A stretch of DNA of 64,000 nt, taken from Oscillospiraceae bacterium. Its GTDB lineage: Bacteria; Bacillota; Clostridia; Oscillospirales; Ruminococcaceae. Every line of letters starts with the position of its first letter. The first letter of the stretch is position 1. Under the pieces are notes generated by a model, which ran no database searches, was not told where the DNA came from, and saw only the letters and a program-made list of their open reading frames with translations. Shown piece by piece: positions 34,572 through 43,090 of the stretch. The DNA lies in assembly GCA_020054675.1 (NCBI GenBank), contig JAIHAL010000007.1, positions 91,195 to 155,194 on the forward strand. Direction: 5' to 3'. Position numbers and translations under genes: made by a program.

Positions 34572-35718
34572 GAATATTTTCGTCTATAATCTTATTTATA
34601 AAATCCATATTGAATTTACATTGGGAATTCATCCCATGCTTTGCGGCAAGCTCGGAGGTATATTCCTCATAGGGATATACGGTCACTCCCGACTTGCCTT
34701 TTTCATAATGCGTCACCAAGGGATGCGCTTTTGGATTTTTTATTTTTATCCCGTCACTTTCCTTTTCCACTTCAAGACTTAAAACCTCTCCTATCATTGC
34801 AAGAGGGGATGAGTCCTGCGCCGAAATGAAATTTCCAAGCGAATACGCCACAAAACCGCGCGAATTTTTGCCTTGTATATATTCCATCGTCTGGATTGTA
34901 TGCGGCTGGGTGCCGATTATTATATCCGCGCCCCAAGATGCAAAATTCTTTGCAAGCTCACGCTGCTCATTTGTGACTGTATTTGAAATTTCCACTCCCC
35001 AGTGCACGCTCACAATTACCACATCGGAAGCCTCATCCGCCTTTTCTATAAGCCTTTTCATTTCATCCCTTTGCGATGTGTAAACAAGCTTTGCTTTTGA
35101 ACCATCCGGCAGTTTAAGCCCATTCGTATGCTCCATAAATCCCACAAAAGAAAAAACTATTCCGTTTATATTCATTGTGGGAATGGCTTCAAGCTCGTCC
35201 TCATTTCTATAAGCGCCGTAAACAAGGATTCCCCTGTCCTTCCAAAAGCCTATTGTCGATAAAAGCCCTGCCTCGCCCTTGTCAAGGATATGGTTGTTGG
35301 CATGGCTCACCGCATTAAATCCCATTGAGATTACCTTTTCCCCAAGCTGAGGAGGAGAATTGAACAGCGGATAGCTTGACGGCTGAAATTCCCCGGCAAT
35401 AGGCGTTTCCTGATTAATAACGGCAAGGTCGGCTCCCGCAATCAGCTTTTCCACGTGGGAATAGGCATAGTCAAAGTTGTAGCCATCCCCTGTTTTGGCC
35501 TGTTCATAAATTTCCTTGTGTATCAGATTGTCGCCCGCAAAAACCGCTTTTACGCAAGGCGGGGTATTTTTTGGTTCTGCGGCAGTCGTTTCTTTCGGCA
35601 GGCTTGACAAGACGGATGTCTGTTCCAAGCTTTGCTCTTTATAAGTTTGAACTGTTTCCCCGCAGGAGCAAAAGGCAAAAAGGCATATTAAAAATCCAGC
35701 AAAAACTTTAAATCTCAT
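34552..35718 (-). CDS. CapA/PgsA-type metallophosphatase-like lipoprotein
   Basis: 388 residues. Signal peptide with lipobox FCSC (Cys19), a Ser/Thr-rich linker, then a CapA domain: AGDNLIH, INQETPI, SHANNHILD, VHWGVE and GTQPHTIQ carry the metal ligands. CapA/PgsA proteins are linked to poly-gamma-glutamate synthesis or export, but many solitary homologues have other or unknown envelope roles; no capBC genes are present. The last residues (LEFRD) and the stop lie in the heptad array of R3, so the native end may have been replaced. ATG with GGACAGGAAG upstream. Confidence 0.88.
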   Translation of the reverse strand: MRFKVFAGFLICLFAFCSCGETVQTYKEQSLEQTSVLSSLPKETTAAEPKNTPPCVKAVFAGDNLIHKEIYEQAKTGDGYNFDYAYSHVEKLIAGADLAVINQETPIAGEFQPSSYPLFNSPPQLGEKVISMGFNAVSHANNHILDKGEAGLLSTIGFWKDRGILVYGAYRNEDELEAIPTMNINGIVFSFVGFMEHTNGLKLPDGSKAKLVYTSQRDEMKRLIEKADEASDVVIVSVHWGVEISNTVTNEQRELAKNFASWGADIIIGTQPHTIQTMEYIQGKNSRGFVAYSLGNFISAQDSSPLAMIGEVLSLEVEKESDGIKIKNPKAHPLVTHYEKGKSGVTVYPYEEYTSELAAKHGMNSQCKFNMDFINKIIDENIPLEFRD

Positions 35719-35811
35719 AAAATCTTCCTGTCCGTTTTTTTATATTATATCACAAAAAGAATCTTTTGGAATAAAAATTTCCTTTTTTAAAAAAATTGTA
35801 CGTTTCGGTGC

Positions 35812-35852
35812 AAAAATTCCTCCATGACACGCCAATGTCGGGAGGGATTTTT
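35812..35852 (+). terminator. Leader hairpin before the phage cassette
   Basis: Stem TCCTCC..GACA with TGTC..GAGGGA, then TTTTTTT. It looks like an intrinsic terminator on the plus strand, but no plus-strand gene precedes it within 1.9 kb. It may insulate or attenuate the cassette. Confidence 0.55.
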
Positions 35853-35894
35853 TTATGCAGACATTAAATTTTAAAAAAGAAAGTAGGGATGCAT

Positions 35895-36386
35895 TTGGCC
35901 GAAAACGAACAGGAATTGTCTTTGCAGGAAAAACTTTTTTGCTGCTTTTATGTCGAGCTTTCAAATCCGCTTGATGCCGCCGTCGCCGCGGGATACAAAA
36001 GCAGCGAGGCATTTTCCCTGCTCTTTGAGCCAAGAATAAAACGCTTTATAAAAAAATCGCTTAAAAACAGGGAAAAACTCATGAAAGAGGGTGCAAAAGC
36101 AGCTCTTATGCGGCTTGCTTTCGGCAGGACAAACGATATTGCCGCCCTTGCCTTTTCGGAGGAAATTCCAAAGGATATTGACGCCCTTGACCTTTTCTGC
36201 ATTTCGGAAATAAAGAAAGTCAAGGGCGGAGGAGTGGAAATAAAGCTTGCAGACAGGCTTGAAGCAATAAAGATGCTTTGCGAGCTTGAAGAAAAATCAA
36301 AATCATCGGACAAAACCGACAGCTTTTTTGATGCCCTGAAAAACACTCCGCCTTCTCCCGCCGGAGATGATGCCGAAAATGGCTGA
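35895..36386 (+). CDS. Phage terminase small subunit
   Basis: About 163 residues. The N-terminal segment LSLQEKLFCCFYVELSNPLDAAVAAGYKSSEA is typical of the Terminase_2 small-subunit DNA-binding domain. It recognises phage DNA for packaging. The TTG at 35895 is preferred because GTAGGG lies at the right distance; the ATG two codons earlier is too close. It overlaps the large-subunit gene by about 8-20 nt. The C-terminal tail is charged and probably disordered. Confidence 0.82.
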   Translation: MAENEQELSLQEKLFCCFYVELSNPLDAAVAAGYKSSEAFSLLFEPRIKRFIKKSLKNREKLMKEGAKAALMRLAFGRTNDIAALAFSEEIPKDIDALDLFCISEIKKVKGGGVEIKLADRLEAIKMLCELEEKSKSSDKTDSFFDALKNTPPSPAGDDAENG

Positions 36387-37629
36387 TTTTCAGTTTAAGC
36401 CCTTTTCCGCCCGCCAAAAGCTTGCCATAACATGGTGGAAAGACCAAAGGTATTGCGGTCACGACGCAATAATCTGCGACGGAGCAGTAAGAAGCGGCAA
36501 AACGCTTTCCATGTCGCTTGGGTTTTGCCTTTGGGCAATGTCCTGCTTTTCGGATGCCTCTTTTGCCCTGTGCGGCAAAACGATAACTTCGCTGAAAAGA
36601 AACGTCGTGTCCCCCCTGCTGCCAATCCTTAAAAGCCTTGGATTTGCCTATGAGGAAAAAGTCTCCAAAAACTACATAGACATAATTTCCTCAAAAGGCA
36701 GGAACCGCTTTTATCTCTTCGGCGGCAAGGATGAATCCTCCGCCCCGCTCATACAGGGCATGACGCTTTCCGGAGTCCTCTTTGACGAGGTTGCCCTTAT
36801 GGCGCGTTCCTTTGTGGAGCAGGCCCTTGCAAGATGTTCGGCAACGGGTTCAAAATTTTGGTTCAACTGCAATCCGGAGGGCCCTTACCATTGGTTTTAC
36901 CGCGAATGGATACTCAAAGCAAAAGAAAAAAATGCGCTTTACGTCCATTTTACCATGCGTGACAACCCCTCACTGTCGCCGCGCATAAAAAAGCGTTACC
37001 GCACGCTTTATTCCGGCGTGTTTTACGACAGGTTCATTCTTGGCAAGTGGACTGCCGCAAGCGGGCTTGTTTATCCCATGTTTGATAAAAAGCTCCATGT
37101 TTTTTCAGGTGCAAAAGAGTGTTCAAGGTATGTGATTTCCTGCGACTATGGAACTGTAAATCCATCCTCTTTCGGACTTTGGGGCCTTTGCGGAGATGTC
37201 TGGCACCGCCTTGGGGAATATTACTACGATTCTTCAAGGGAAGGCTCTTCACGTACAGATGAAGAGCATTATGCCGCCCTTGAAAACCTTGCCGGAGAAA
37301 GACGGATAGAAGCGGTAATCGTGGACCCATCGGCCGCAAGCTTTATCGAATGCATAAGGCGGCACGGCAAATTTCCGGTAATCCCGGCAAAAAACGAGGT
37401 TTTAAGCGGAATCCGCAGAGTGTCAGATGCTCTCCGCGACAAAAAAATCCTCTTTCATGAAAGCTGCAAGGACTGCATAAGGGAATTTGCGCTTTATTCG
37501 TGGGACTGCAAAGGAAGCGACAATCCGCAAAAGGAAAACGACCATGCCATGGACGACGTAAGGTACTTTGTGGCATATGCCATGGAAAAGGAAAACGAAG
37601 GCTTTTTTGTGGCTTCTCTGAAACGCTGA
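36367..37629 (+). CDS. Phage terminase large subunit
   Basis: 420 residues, full length. ATPase: Walker A GAVRSGKT (Lys45), Walker B GVLFDE (Asp140, Glu141), coupling segment FNCNPEGPYHW. RNase H-like nuclease: SCDYG (Asp260), VIVDP (Asp320) and DHAMDD (about 392-397). All catalytic residues are present, so the motor looks functional. PBSX/Terminase_3-like. The exact start is uncertain among ATG 36367, 36370 and 36379. Confidence 0.95.
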   Translation: MMPKMADFQFKPFSARQKLAITWWKDQRYCGHDAIICDGAVRSGKTLSMSLGFCLWAMSCFSDASFALCGKTITSLKRNVVSPLLPILKSLGFAYEEKVSKNYIDIISSKGRNRFYLFGGKDESSAPLIQGMTLSGVLFDEVALMARSFVEQALARCSATGSKFWFNCNPEGPYHWFYREWILKAKEKNALYVHFTMRDNPSLSPRIKKRYRTLYSGVFYDRFILGKWTAASGLVYPMFDKKLHVFSGAKECSRYVISCDYGTVNPSSFGLWGLCGDVWHRLGEYYYDSSREGSSRTDEEHYAALENLAGERRIEAVIVDPSAASFIECIRRHGKFPVIPAKNEVLSGIRRVSDALRDKKILFHESCKDCIREFALYSWDCKGSDNPQKENDHAMDDVRYFVAYAMEKENEGFFVASLKR

Positions 37630-37657
37630 AAAACTCCCTCCCAAAAAATAAAGCGAG

Positions 37658-38812
37658 GTGATAAACATCGGCTTTTTTAAGAAAAAAAGCGCCAAAACGG
37701 GCGCAAGCCTTGCCCCGTCAAGACAGCTTGAAACCGGGCGGATTGACCTGCCCTCCCCCATGCCCTTTGAAATGAAGCTTTACGAAAGCCTGCGCAGCGC
37801 CGTTCCCGTAATTGATGCGGCAATATCCAAAACCGTACGCCTTACGGGCGGATTTAAGGTAATCTGTTCGGACGAAAGCCTGCAATGTGAACTGGACGAT
37901 TTTGTGGACGGAGTAAAAACAGGACTTTCCGGACAGGGCCTGCAAAGCTTTATTGACGGCTATCTTGACAGCCTGTTAACCTATGGCAGCGCGGTCGGGG
38001 AAATTATTTTAGACCCGGTTTCAATGAAAATTGCAGGGCTTTTTAACGCAAACCCCTCCGACGTTGAAGTCCGCGCCGGGGATAATCCCCTTTCGGCAAA
38101 GTATTTTGTCAAAGCGCAGGATGGTTTAAGGCAAATCCAAATTCCGGAGCTCATACTTTTTACCGCCTTAAATCCTTTGCCGGGGCAGGCATATGGCAGG
38201 CCGATTTTAAGAGGGCTGCCGTACATAAGCTCAATCCTTATGCGGATTTATGAATGCATAGGCCAAAACTTCGACCGTGCGGGAAACATCCGCTATGCCG
38301 TTACTTACAAGCCTCAGGACAGCGCCGACAGGGCATATGCCAAGGAGCGCGCCGAGCAAATAGCAAAGGAATGGTCAGACGGCATGCAGGCTGCAAAATA
38401 CGGGCAAATACGGGATTTTGTGGCCGTGGGGGATGTCGAGATAAAGGTCATCGGCGCGGATGCGCAAATACTTGATACTGAAATTCCCGTACGTCAGCTT
38501 TTGGAGCAGATTGTTGCAAAGCTTTCCATCCCGCCGTTCCTTTTGGGGCTTAATTGGAATTCCACAGAAAGGATGTCCGCACAGCAGGCGGATATCCTTA
38601 CATCCGAGCTTGAATATTACCGCAGGCTTTTAACTCCCGTAATAAAAAGGATTGCCGAATGCTTTTTAAGGCTTTCCGGCTCTTTTGCAAAGGCGGAAGT
38701 GGAGTGGGACGACATAAACCTCCAAGACGAAGTCGAGCTTGCGGATGCAAGGCTCAAAAACGCACAGGCAATGGAGATTGAGCAAAGGCTCTCTTCTGAT
38801 GAAAAATTTTAA
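37658..38812 (+). CDS. Phage portal protein
   Basis: 384 residues, portal of the SPP1/DUF935-like group: PVIDAAISKTVRLTGGF, LTYGSAVGEIIL, a stem and crown region, and IPPFLLGLNWNSTERMSAQQ near the end. It forms the dodecameric DNA channel at the capsid vertex. The GTG at 37658 overlaps the GAGGTG ribosome site, so the true start may be a few codons downstream at a non-standard codon. Lies 28 nt after terL. Confidence 0.92.
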   Translation: MINIGFFKKKSAKTGASLAPSRQLETGRIDLPSPMPFEMKLYESLRSAVPVIDAAISKTVRLTGGFKVICSDESLQCELDDFVDGVKTGLSGQGLQSFIDGYLDSLLTYGSAVGEIILDPVSMKIAGLFNANPSDVEVRAGDNPLSAKYFVKAQDGLRQIQIPELILFTALNPLPGQAYGRPILRGLPYISSILMRIYECIGQNFDRAGNIRYAVTYKPQDSADRAYAKERAEQIAKEWSDGMQAAKYGQIRDFVAVGDVEIKVIGADAQILDTEIPVRQLLEQIVAKLSIPPFLLGLNWNSTERMSAQQADILTSELEYYRRLLTPVIKRIAECFLRLSGSFAKAEVEWDDINLQDEVELADARLKNAQAMEIEQRLSSDEKF

Positions 38813-38833
38813 AAAATTGAAAGGAAGAAAATC

Positions 38834-39811
38834 ATGTACGATAACGTTAAACTTGAAAAATCCCTTTACAACCTTGCGGGAAAAACCTTTTCACAGGCTC
38901 TTTCCGAACTTGACCCCGACAGCGAATACGATGGCAGCGAACTCAAAGGCCTTGATGCCTTTGAAAGACAGCTTAAAAGATTTGGCATAAAGGTCAGCGG
39001 AGAGGATTCCGACACGGTTGAAAAATTCTTTTCAACCACGCAAAGCGCGGTGCTTTTCCCCGAATTTGTAAGGCGCGCCATTGAAAGCGGATTTGAAAGC
39101 CCCTTGCTTTCCGAAATTGCCGCCGCCGTTTCAAAAACAAATTCGATTGATTGCAGGAACCTGCTTGTTTCACAGGGAAGCGTGCCCTATTCGACAGTGA
39201 CCGCGCAAGGCGCCGCTCTTCCAGAAACCTCTATTACGCTTGGCTCATCGCTTATAAGCCTTTCAAAGTTCGGCAGGATAATCTCAACCAGCTACGAGGC
39301 CATAAGGCAGCAAAGGCTTGACCTTTTTGCGGTGGCGCTTAAATCAATCGGCTCACAGCTTTCAAAGGCGGTAGTTTCACAGGCTATAAGCACCCTTGTC
39401 GCCGGAGCTCCGGTGATACAGATGGCCGGTTCGACCTTTAATTATGCCGAGCTTGCAGCATTCTGGGGAGCATTCGGCGAATACAACCTCACAACCATAA
39501 TAGCTTCGCCAAAGACAATGGCGCAAATACTTTCCTTTGAGCAGATGAAGTATGCCTACGCCGATTTTATGGCAACGGGCGCCGTTAAGGCTCCGTTTGG
39601 GGCAACGCTTATAAAATCAAGCGCCGTTTCGGATGATATGCTCATAGGCCTTGACAAATCCTGCGCGCTTGAAATGATAAAAGGCACTGAACTTGAAATC
39701 GACAGCGACAAGCTTATCGACAGGCAGATAGACCGCACAGCCGTTTCGGTAACTGCAGGATTTTCAAAAATCATAAGCGACGCCTCAAAGGTGCTTGACA
39801 TAGTGAAGTAA
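38834..39811 (+). CDS. Phage major capsid protein (HK97 fold)
   Basis: 325 residues. After an about 90-residue N-terminal region (possible scaffold, cleaved in many phages), the body follows the HK97-fold order: FPEFVRRAIE, ISLSKFGRIISTSYEAIRQQ, then IIASPKTMAQIL and VSVTAGFSKIISD. ATG with GAAAGGAAG. No frameshift; good ribosome site and a short intergenic hairpin (CGGGGGCTTTCGCCCCCG, about 39817) after the gene, which could raise capsid mRNA stability. Confidence 0.9.
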   Translation: MYDNVKLEKSLYNLAGKTFSQALSELDPDSEYDGSELKGLDAFERQLKRFGIKVSGEDSDTVEKFFSTTQSAVLFPEFVRRAIESGFESPLLSEIAAAVSKTNSIDCRNLLVSQGSVPYSTVTAQGAALPETSITLGSSLISLSKFGRIISTSYEAIRQQRLDLFAVALKSIGSQLSKAVVSQAISTLVAGAPVIQMAGSTFNYAELAAFWGAFGEYNLTTIIASPKTMAQILSFEQMKYAYADFMATGAVKAPFGATLIKSSAVSDDMLIGLDKSCALEMIKGTELEIDSDKLIDRQIDRTAVSVTAGFSKIISDASKVLDIVK

Positions 39812-39866
39812 TATTCGGGGGCTTTCGCCCCCGAAACAAATTTAAATTAAGGAGAGTTTTTATCTT

Positions 39867-40715
39867 ATGGAAGAAGAAAAACTTCTGGAAGAACTTAATA
39901 AATTCACTCGAAGAAAGCTTTCGCCGGAAGAGGTTTATACATTTTCAGTAATCCTCTGCGACAATGAGGTTGACAGGGACAATGAAAAATTCACCGTAAA
40001 ATCCCTCGAAAAGCTGAGCAGGCTTTTTGTCGGCAAAACTGGGATTTTTGACCACAACGCAAAGGGTTCCAACCAGACCGCAAGGATTTTTTCCGCAAGG
40101 CTTGAAAGTAATCCCGAAAGGAAGACCTCCGACGGAGAGGAATACGTCTGCCTTAAAGCCGATGCCTATATGGTAAGGACAAGTTCAAATTCAGACCTTA
40201 TAAAGGAAATTGACGGCGGAATAAAAAAGGAGGTCAGCGTTTCCTGCCTTGCACTTAAAAAGACTTGCTCAATTTGCGGGGCAAATGTTTCAAAACAGCC
40301 TTGCCGCCACATAAAGGGCAATGTTTACGGCGGCAAAAAATGCTTTTATTTGCTTGAAGACATTGCGGACGCATACGAATGGAGCTTTGTCGCTGTTCCG
40401 GCACAAGTGGGCGCAGGAATAACAAAATTTTTTGCATCCACTCAAAACCAGCAGGAAACAGAATTTGCCGAAACCGAAAAAAAGCTCCTTGAAGAAATAA
40501 AATCGGAAGTAATAAAGCTTTGCTTCCTTGCTTATCCGTCCTCTTCAAAGGGCTTTGAAAAAATAGTTGAAAAGATGTCGCTTGATGAGCTTTGCGAGCT
40601 GAAAAAATCCCTTGTGGACTGCGTTTGCGGGGAATTAAAGCCGCAGATTTCGGCGGTTTACAAGGAGGATTTGTCGCGCTTCAAGCTGGGAGGGGGAAAA
40701 CAAATTGAACCTTGA
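39867..40715 (+). CDS. Prohead-protease-like phage protein with a Cys/His zinc-knuckle insert
   Basis: 282 residues. N-terminal 200 residues resemble U35-type prohead proteases: an IFDHN segment supplies a His and GIKKEVSVSC a candidate Ser. Between these and the end lies CSICGANVSKQPCRH (CxxC..CxH), probably binding a metal. The C-terminal part is helical and acidic, scaffold-like. In most phages the protease precedes the capsid gene; here it follows it. It could process the capsid N-terminus. The functional assignment is an inference. Confidence 0.68.
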   Translation: MEEEKLLEELNKFTRRKLSPEEVYTFSVILCDNEVDRDNEKFTVKSLEKLSRLFVGKTGIFDHNAKGSNQTARIFSARLESNPERKTSDGEEYVCLKADAYMVRTSSNSDLIKEIDGGIKKEVSVSCLALKKTCSICGANVSKQPCRHIKGNVYGGKKCFYLLEDIADAYEWSFVAVPAQVGAGITKFFASTQNQQETEFAETEKKLLEEIKSEVIKLCFLAYPSSSKGFEKIVEKMSLDELCELKKSLVDCVCGELKPQISAVYKEDLSRFKLGGGKQIEP

Positions 40716-41058
40716 GAGGGCAATGAAGGATTTTGAACTTATTTCCGGCAAAAATGCCGAGGAATTTTTAAGCCTTATAAAGCTTTCGGCGGCAGAAGTC
40801 GAAAGGCGGCTGAAAAGCGGCACCGATAAAACCGATGAAAGGCTTTGCGGCCTTTGCGCAGCCCTTGCAAATTTAAAATGCGTGGAAATCGAATGTGCGC
40901 GCGAAAAACTCATGCTCACCCCCGGCGGAGGCGTTGCGGTAAATTCTTCACAGGACAGAATCCCGTTTGCCGAGGAAATCGTAAAAAAATACACTGCGCT
41001 TTGCGCGGATTTGCTTGCAGACGACGGATTTGTCTTTTTAGGCGCAAAGGGGTGGTAA
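40705..41058 (+). CDS. Small phage protein, probable head-tail connector
   Basis: 117 residues, helical (LERAMKDFELISGKNAEEFLSLIKLSAAEVERRL). TTG start with GGGAGGGGG; it overlaps the upstream gene by 11 nt. Size and position between capsid/protease and tail-end genes suggest a head-completion adaptor. No sequence motif proves it. Confidence 0.55.
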   Translation: MNLERAMKDFELISGKNAEEFLSLIKLSAAEVERRLKSGTDKTDERLCGLCAALANLKCVEIECAREKLMLTPGGGVAVNSSQDRIPFAEEIVKKYTALCADLLADDGFVFLGAKGW

Positions 41059-41059
41059 T

Positions 41060-41815
41060 ATGGATTTTTCAGCTTTTCTTGACAAAGTATGCGCCGCTCT
41101 TAAAGGGGATTTGAACATCCCCTTTCTGCGCATGTTTGAAGATGAAAGTTTTCCAAAGGACCCCGTTTTTGCCGCGGTTGGATTTTCCGGCATAAAATCC
41201 GGCGAAGTTTTTGGCGATGAGGGAAGCTTCCCGCGCATGGTTTCAACCCAGATAAAAGTAAGCCTTTTCGGGGCAACGGGAACAAAGCTTCCGGAGCTTT
41301 TTGAAAAAATGCTATTAAACCTTTTTTCATCGGATGCTATTCCCGCTTCTGCGGAAACGGGTGAACTTTCATACAACACCCGCCTTTCAAGGCTTCAATA
41401 CGATTTTTCCCTCACTTTTGAGGGATGCTTTGGCACAAACGGCTTTTCGCTTTCAAACGGTGCGGAAAACTTTTCTTTCGGCACGCTTTCGCTTGCGGCG
41501 GACAGCTTTGAGCTTTCCCGTGAAAGGCCATCCGCCCTTGTGGACACCGTTTGCGGGGAAATCATTCCCGCTGATGAGGGAAGTGCTCCCGCCGAGCTTA
41601 AACTGCATGGGAAAAAGCCATCAAAATCCGGATTTGCGCAAAGCCTTGATGTGATGCTTCGCTCCGGAGAAAGCCTTGCACTTTCCGGAGCGGGTATTTC
41701 TTTCCCGCCAATGCGCTTAAAAAAATACAGCCTTATAAGCTCAAACGGAATTTTTGAAGAGTGGGAGCTCATCTTTGGCTCCACCACCGGGAAAGGGGCT
41801 GTTGCAAACGGATAG
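41060..41815 (+). CDS. Phage neck/tail-associated protein, possible two-domain fusion
   Basis: 251 residues. The first about 135 residues look like a neck or tail-terminator protein (FLDKVCAAL..PKDPVFAAVGFSG..STQIKVSLFGATGTKLPELFEKML), and the last about 110 residues form a separate beta-rich domain. One nucleotide after the upstream stop. It ends inside the hub-like gene. Role inferred from position. Confidence 0.5.
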   Translation: MDFSAFLDKVCAALKGDLNIPFLRMFEDESFPKDPVFAAVGFSGIKSGEVFGDEGSFPRMVSTQIKVSLFGATGTKLPELFEKMLLNLFSSDAIPASAETGELSYNTRLSRLQYDFSLTFEGCFGTNGFSLSNGAENFSFGTLSLAADSFELSRERPSALVDTVCGEIIPADEGSAPAELKLHGKKPSKSGFAQSLDVMLRSGESLALSGAGISFPPMRLKKYSLISSNGIFEEWELIFGSTTGKGAVANG

Positions 41816-42743
41816 CATAAGCCTTAAACTGCTCGAAGTTGGGGCAAGCACGAAAAAGGAATTTACTCATTGCCTTTCGCTTAAATATGAAAAAGAAAGG
41901 TATACTCCCTACTCCTCTTTTTCCGGCACTTTTATGCTTGATTTGCCCATTGGGGAAGTTTTTGACGCCGAGCTTTACATAAACGGCAATTTCATCCACA
42001 AAGGCATAGTGGATACCTTGCAAACAGAAGAAAAATCGGGCTTTAAAACACTTAAAATCACATCCCGCTCACATACCTCCATGATGGGGCAAAACGAGGT
42101 CACTCCCGGAGTCTTGACAAATGTTTCGCTTGTAAACCTCATGTCTAATTACATTGCCATTCCAAATGTTTATTTTGAAAACCTCACTGCAACCTCAAAT
42201 TACATTTATATAAAAGAACATTCCAGCCTTTGGGAGGCCGTTACAAACCTTTGCCTTAAACAGTACGGAACATATCCTTATGTCGCAAACGTCAATACGG
42301 TAAGGTTTACAGTGCCGTCAAACCCGAAAACGGTAACTCTTTCGCGCGATAACGGAAACATCCTCTCCTGCGGAAGCTTTTGGGATTACACAAAGGCAAT
42401 AAGCCACATCCACATGGCTAACACTGAGGGCACATACAATACCTTCAACCAGACTGACAGTCTTGTCACTGCAAGGAATATCATCCGCCACAAGCATATA
42501 GCCTTTGACAGGCAATGGCTTGAAAATCCGTCAAAAAGCCTTGAATACAGGCTGAATTTCGGAGTAAGGGGATACCGCCAAAAGTTTGTGGAATACCTCG
42601 GCTATAACGGAGAGGATTTAAATGACATCTTGAATTTCGAGGATATCCAAAACAAAAAGATTTCCCGGATTCAAATCGAAGGAGGGGAAAACGGGATTAA
42701 AACACGCCTTTCGTGCTATTTTGACAGGTACAACAATTTGTAA
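41802..42743 (+). CDS. Phage tail hub protein (GpD/late-control-D-like)
   Basis: 313 residues from TTG 41802, which has GGGAAAGGGG upstream and overlaps the previous gene by 14 nt; a longer frame back to 41754 lacks a ribosome site. The beta-rich pattern (GTFMLDLPIGEVFDAELYINGNFIHKGIVD, then EHSSLWEAVTNLC) matches the tail hub fold of GpD/gp27 proteins. A hub without tube, tape measure or baseplate partners is unusual. Last gene of the cassette. Confidence 0.72.
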   Translation: MQTDSISLKLLEVGASTKKEFTHCLSLKYEKERYTPYSSFSGTFMLDLPIGEVFDAELYINGNFIHKGIVDTLQTEEKSGFKTLKITSRSHTSMMGQNEVTPGVLTNVSLVNLMSNYIAIPNVYFENLTATSNYIYIKEHSSLWEAVTNLCLKQYGTYPYVANVNTVRFTVPSNPKTVTLSRDNGNILSCGSFWDYTKAISHIHMANTEGTYNTFNQTDSLVTARNIIRHKHIAFDRQWLENPSKSLEYRLNFGVRGYRQKFVEYLGYNGEDLNDILNFEDIQNKKISRIQIEGGENGIKTRLSCYFDRYNNL

Positions 42744-42802
42744 CCCATCCGGCATGACGGCATAAAATTATAATGGCAACTAAAATTTTCAGGAGAACAT
42801 TT

Positions 42803-43036
42803 ATGGAAACTTTTGCTTTAAGCTCATTGGAGCCGGGGTGCAAAGGACGTGTAAAGCACCTGCTCACCGAAGGCCGGATGCGAAGACGGCTTCAAGACAT
42901 AGGACTTATAGAGGGCACGGGAGTGGAATGCCTTTTCCGCGCCTTTGGAGGAGAAACCTCAGCATACCTTATACGTGGCGCCGTAATTGCCCTGCGTGCC
43001 GAGGATGGCAATACCGTCCTTGTGGAACCTGTTTAA
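42803..43036 (+). CDS. feoA: FeoA-domain protein
   Basis: 77 residues, a single SH3-like FeoA domain (LEPGCKGRVKHL, RLQDIGLIEGTGVEC, YLIRGAVIALR). FeoA normally assists the FeoB ferrous iron transporter, which is not encoded here. ATG 42803 with AGGAG upstream; an earlier in-frame ATG overlaps the TATAAT-like box at 42769-42774. It may have its own promoter and be unrelated to the phage genes. Confidence 0.88.
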   Translation: METFALSSLEPGCKGRVKHLLTEGRMRRRLQDIGLIEGTGVECLFRAFGGETSAYLIRGAVIALRAEDGNTVLVEPV

Positions 43037-43052
43037 TTTGCTCATTGACATA

Positions 43053-43090
43053 AAAATCCCGCCTGCCCCAAAAGGAAAGCGGGATTTTTT
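43053..43090. terminator. Bidirectional terminator
   Basis: AAAATCCCGC and GCGGGATTTT arms with T/A tracts on both sides, between convergent feoA and the activase gene. Confidence 0.9.

Noticed and set aside
35843..35960. ATG after the leader hairpin opening a frame into terS
   Set aside because: It lies in another frame, has no recognisable product and conflicts with the small-terminase frame.
36395..37576. Minus-strand open frames opposite the terminase
   Set aside because: They are shadows of a gene with clear Walker and nuclease motifs.
35895..42743. Complete prophage
   Set aside because: No integrase, repressor, tail tube, tape measure or lysis genes, and no attachment-site duplication was seen at the flanks.
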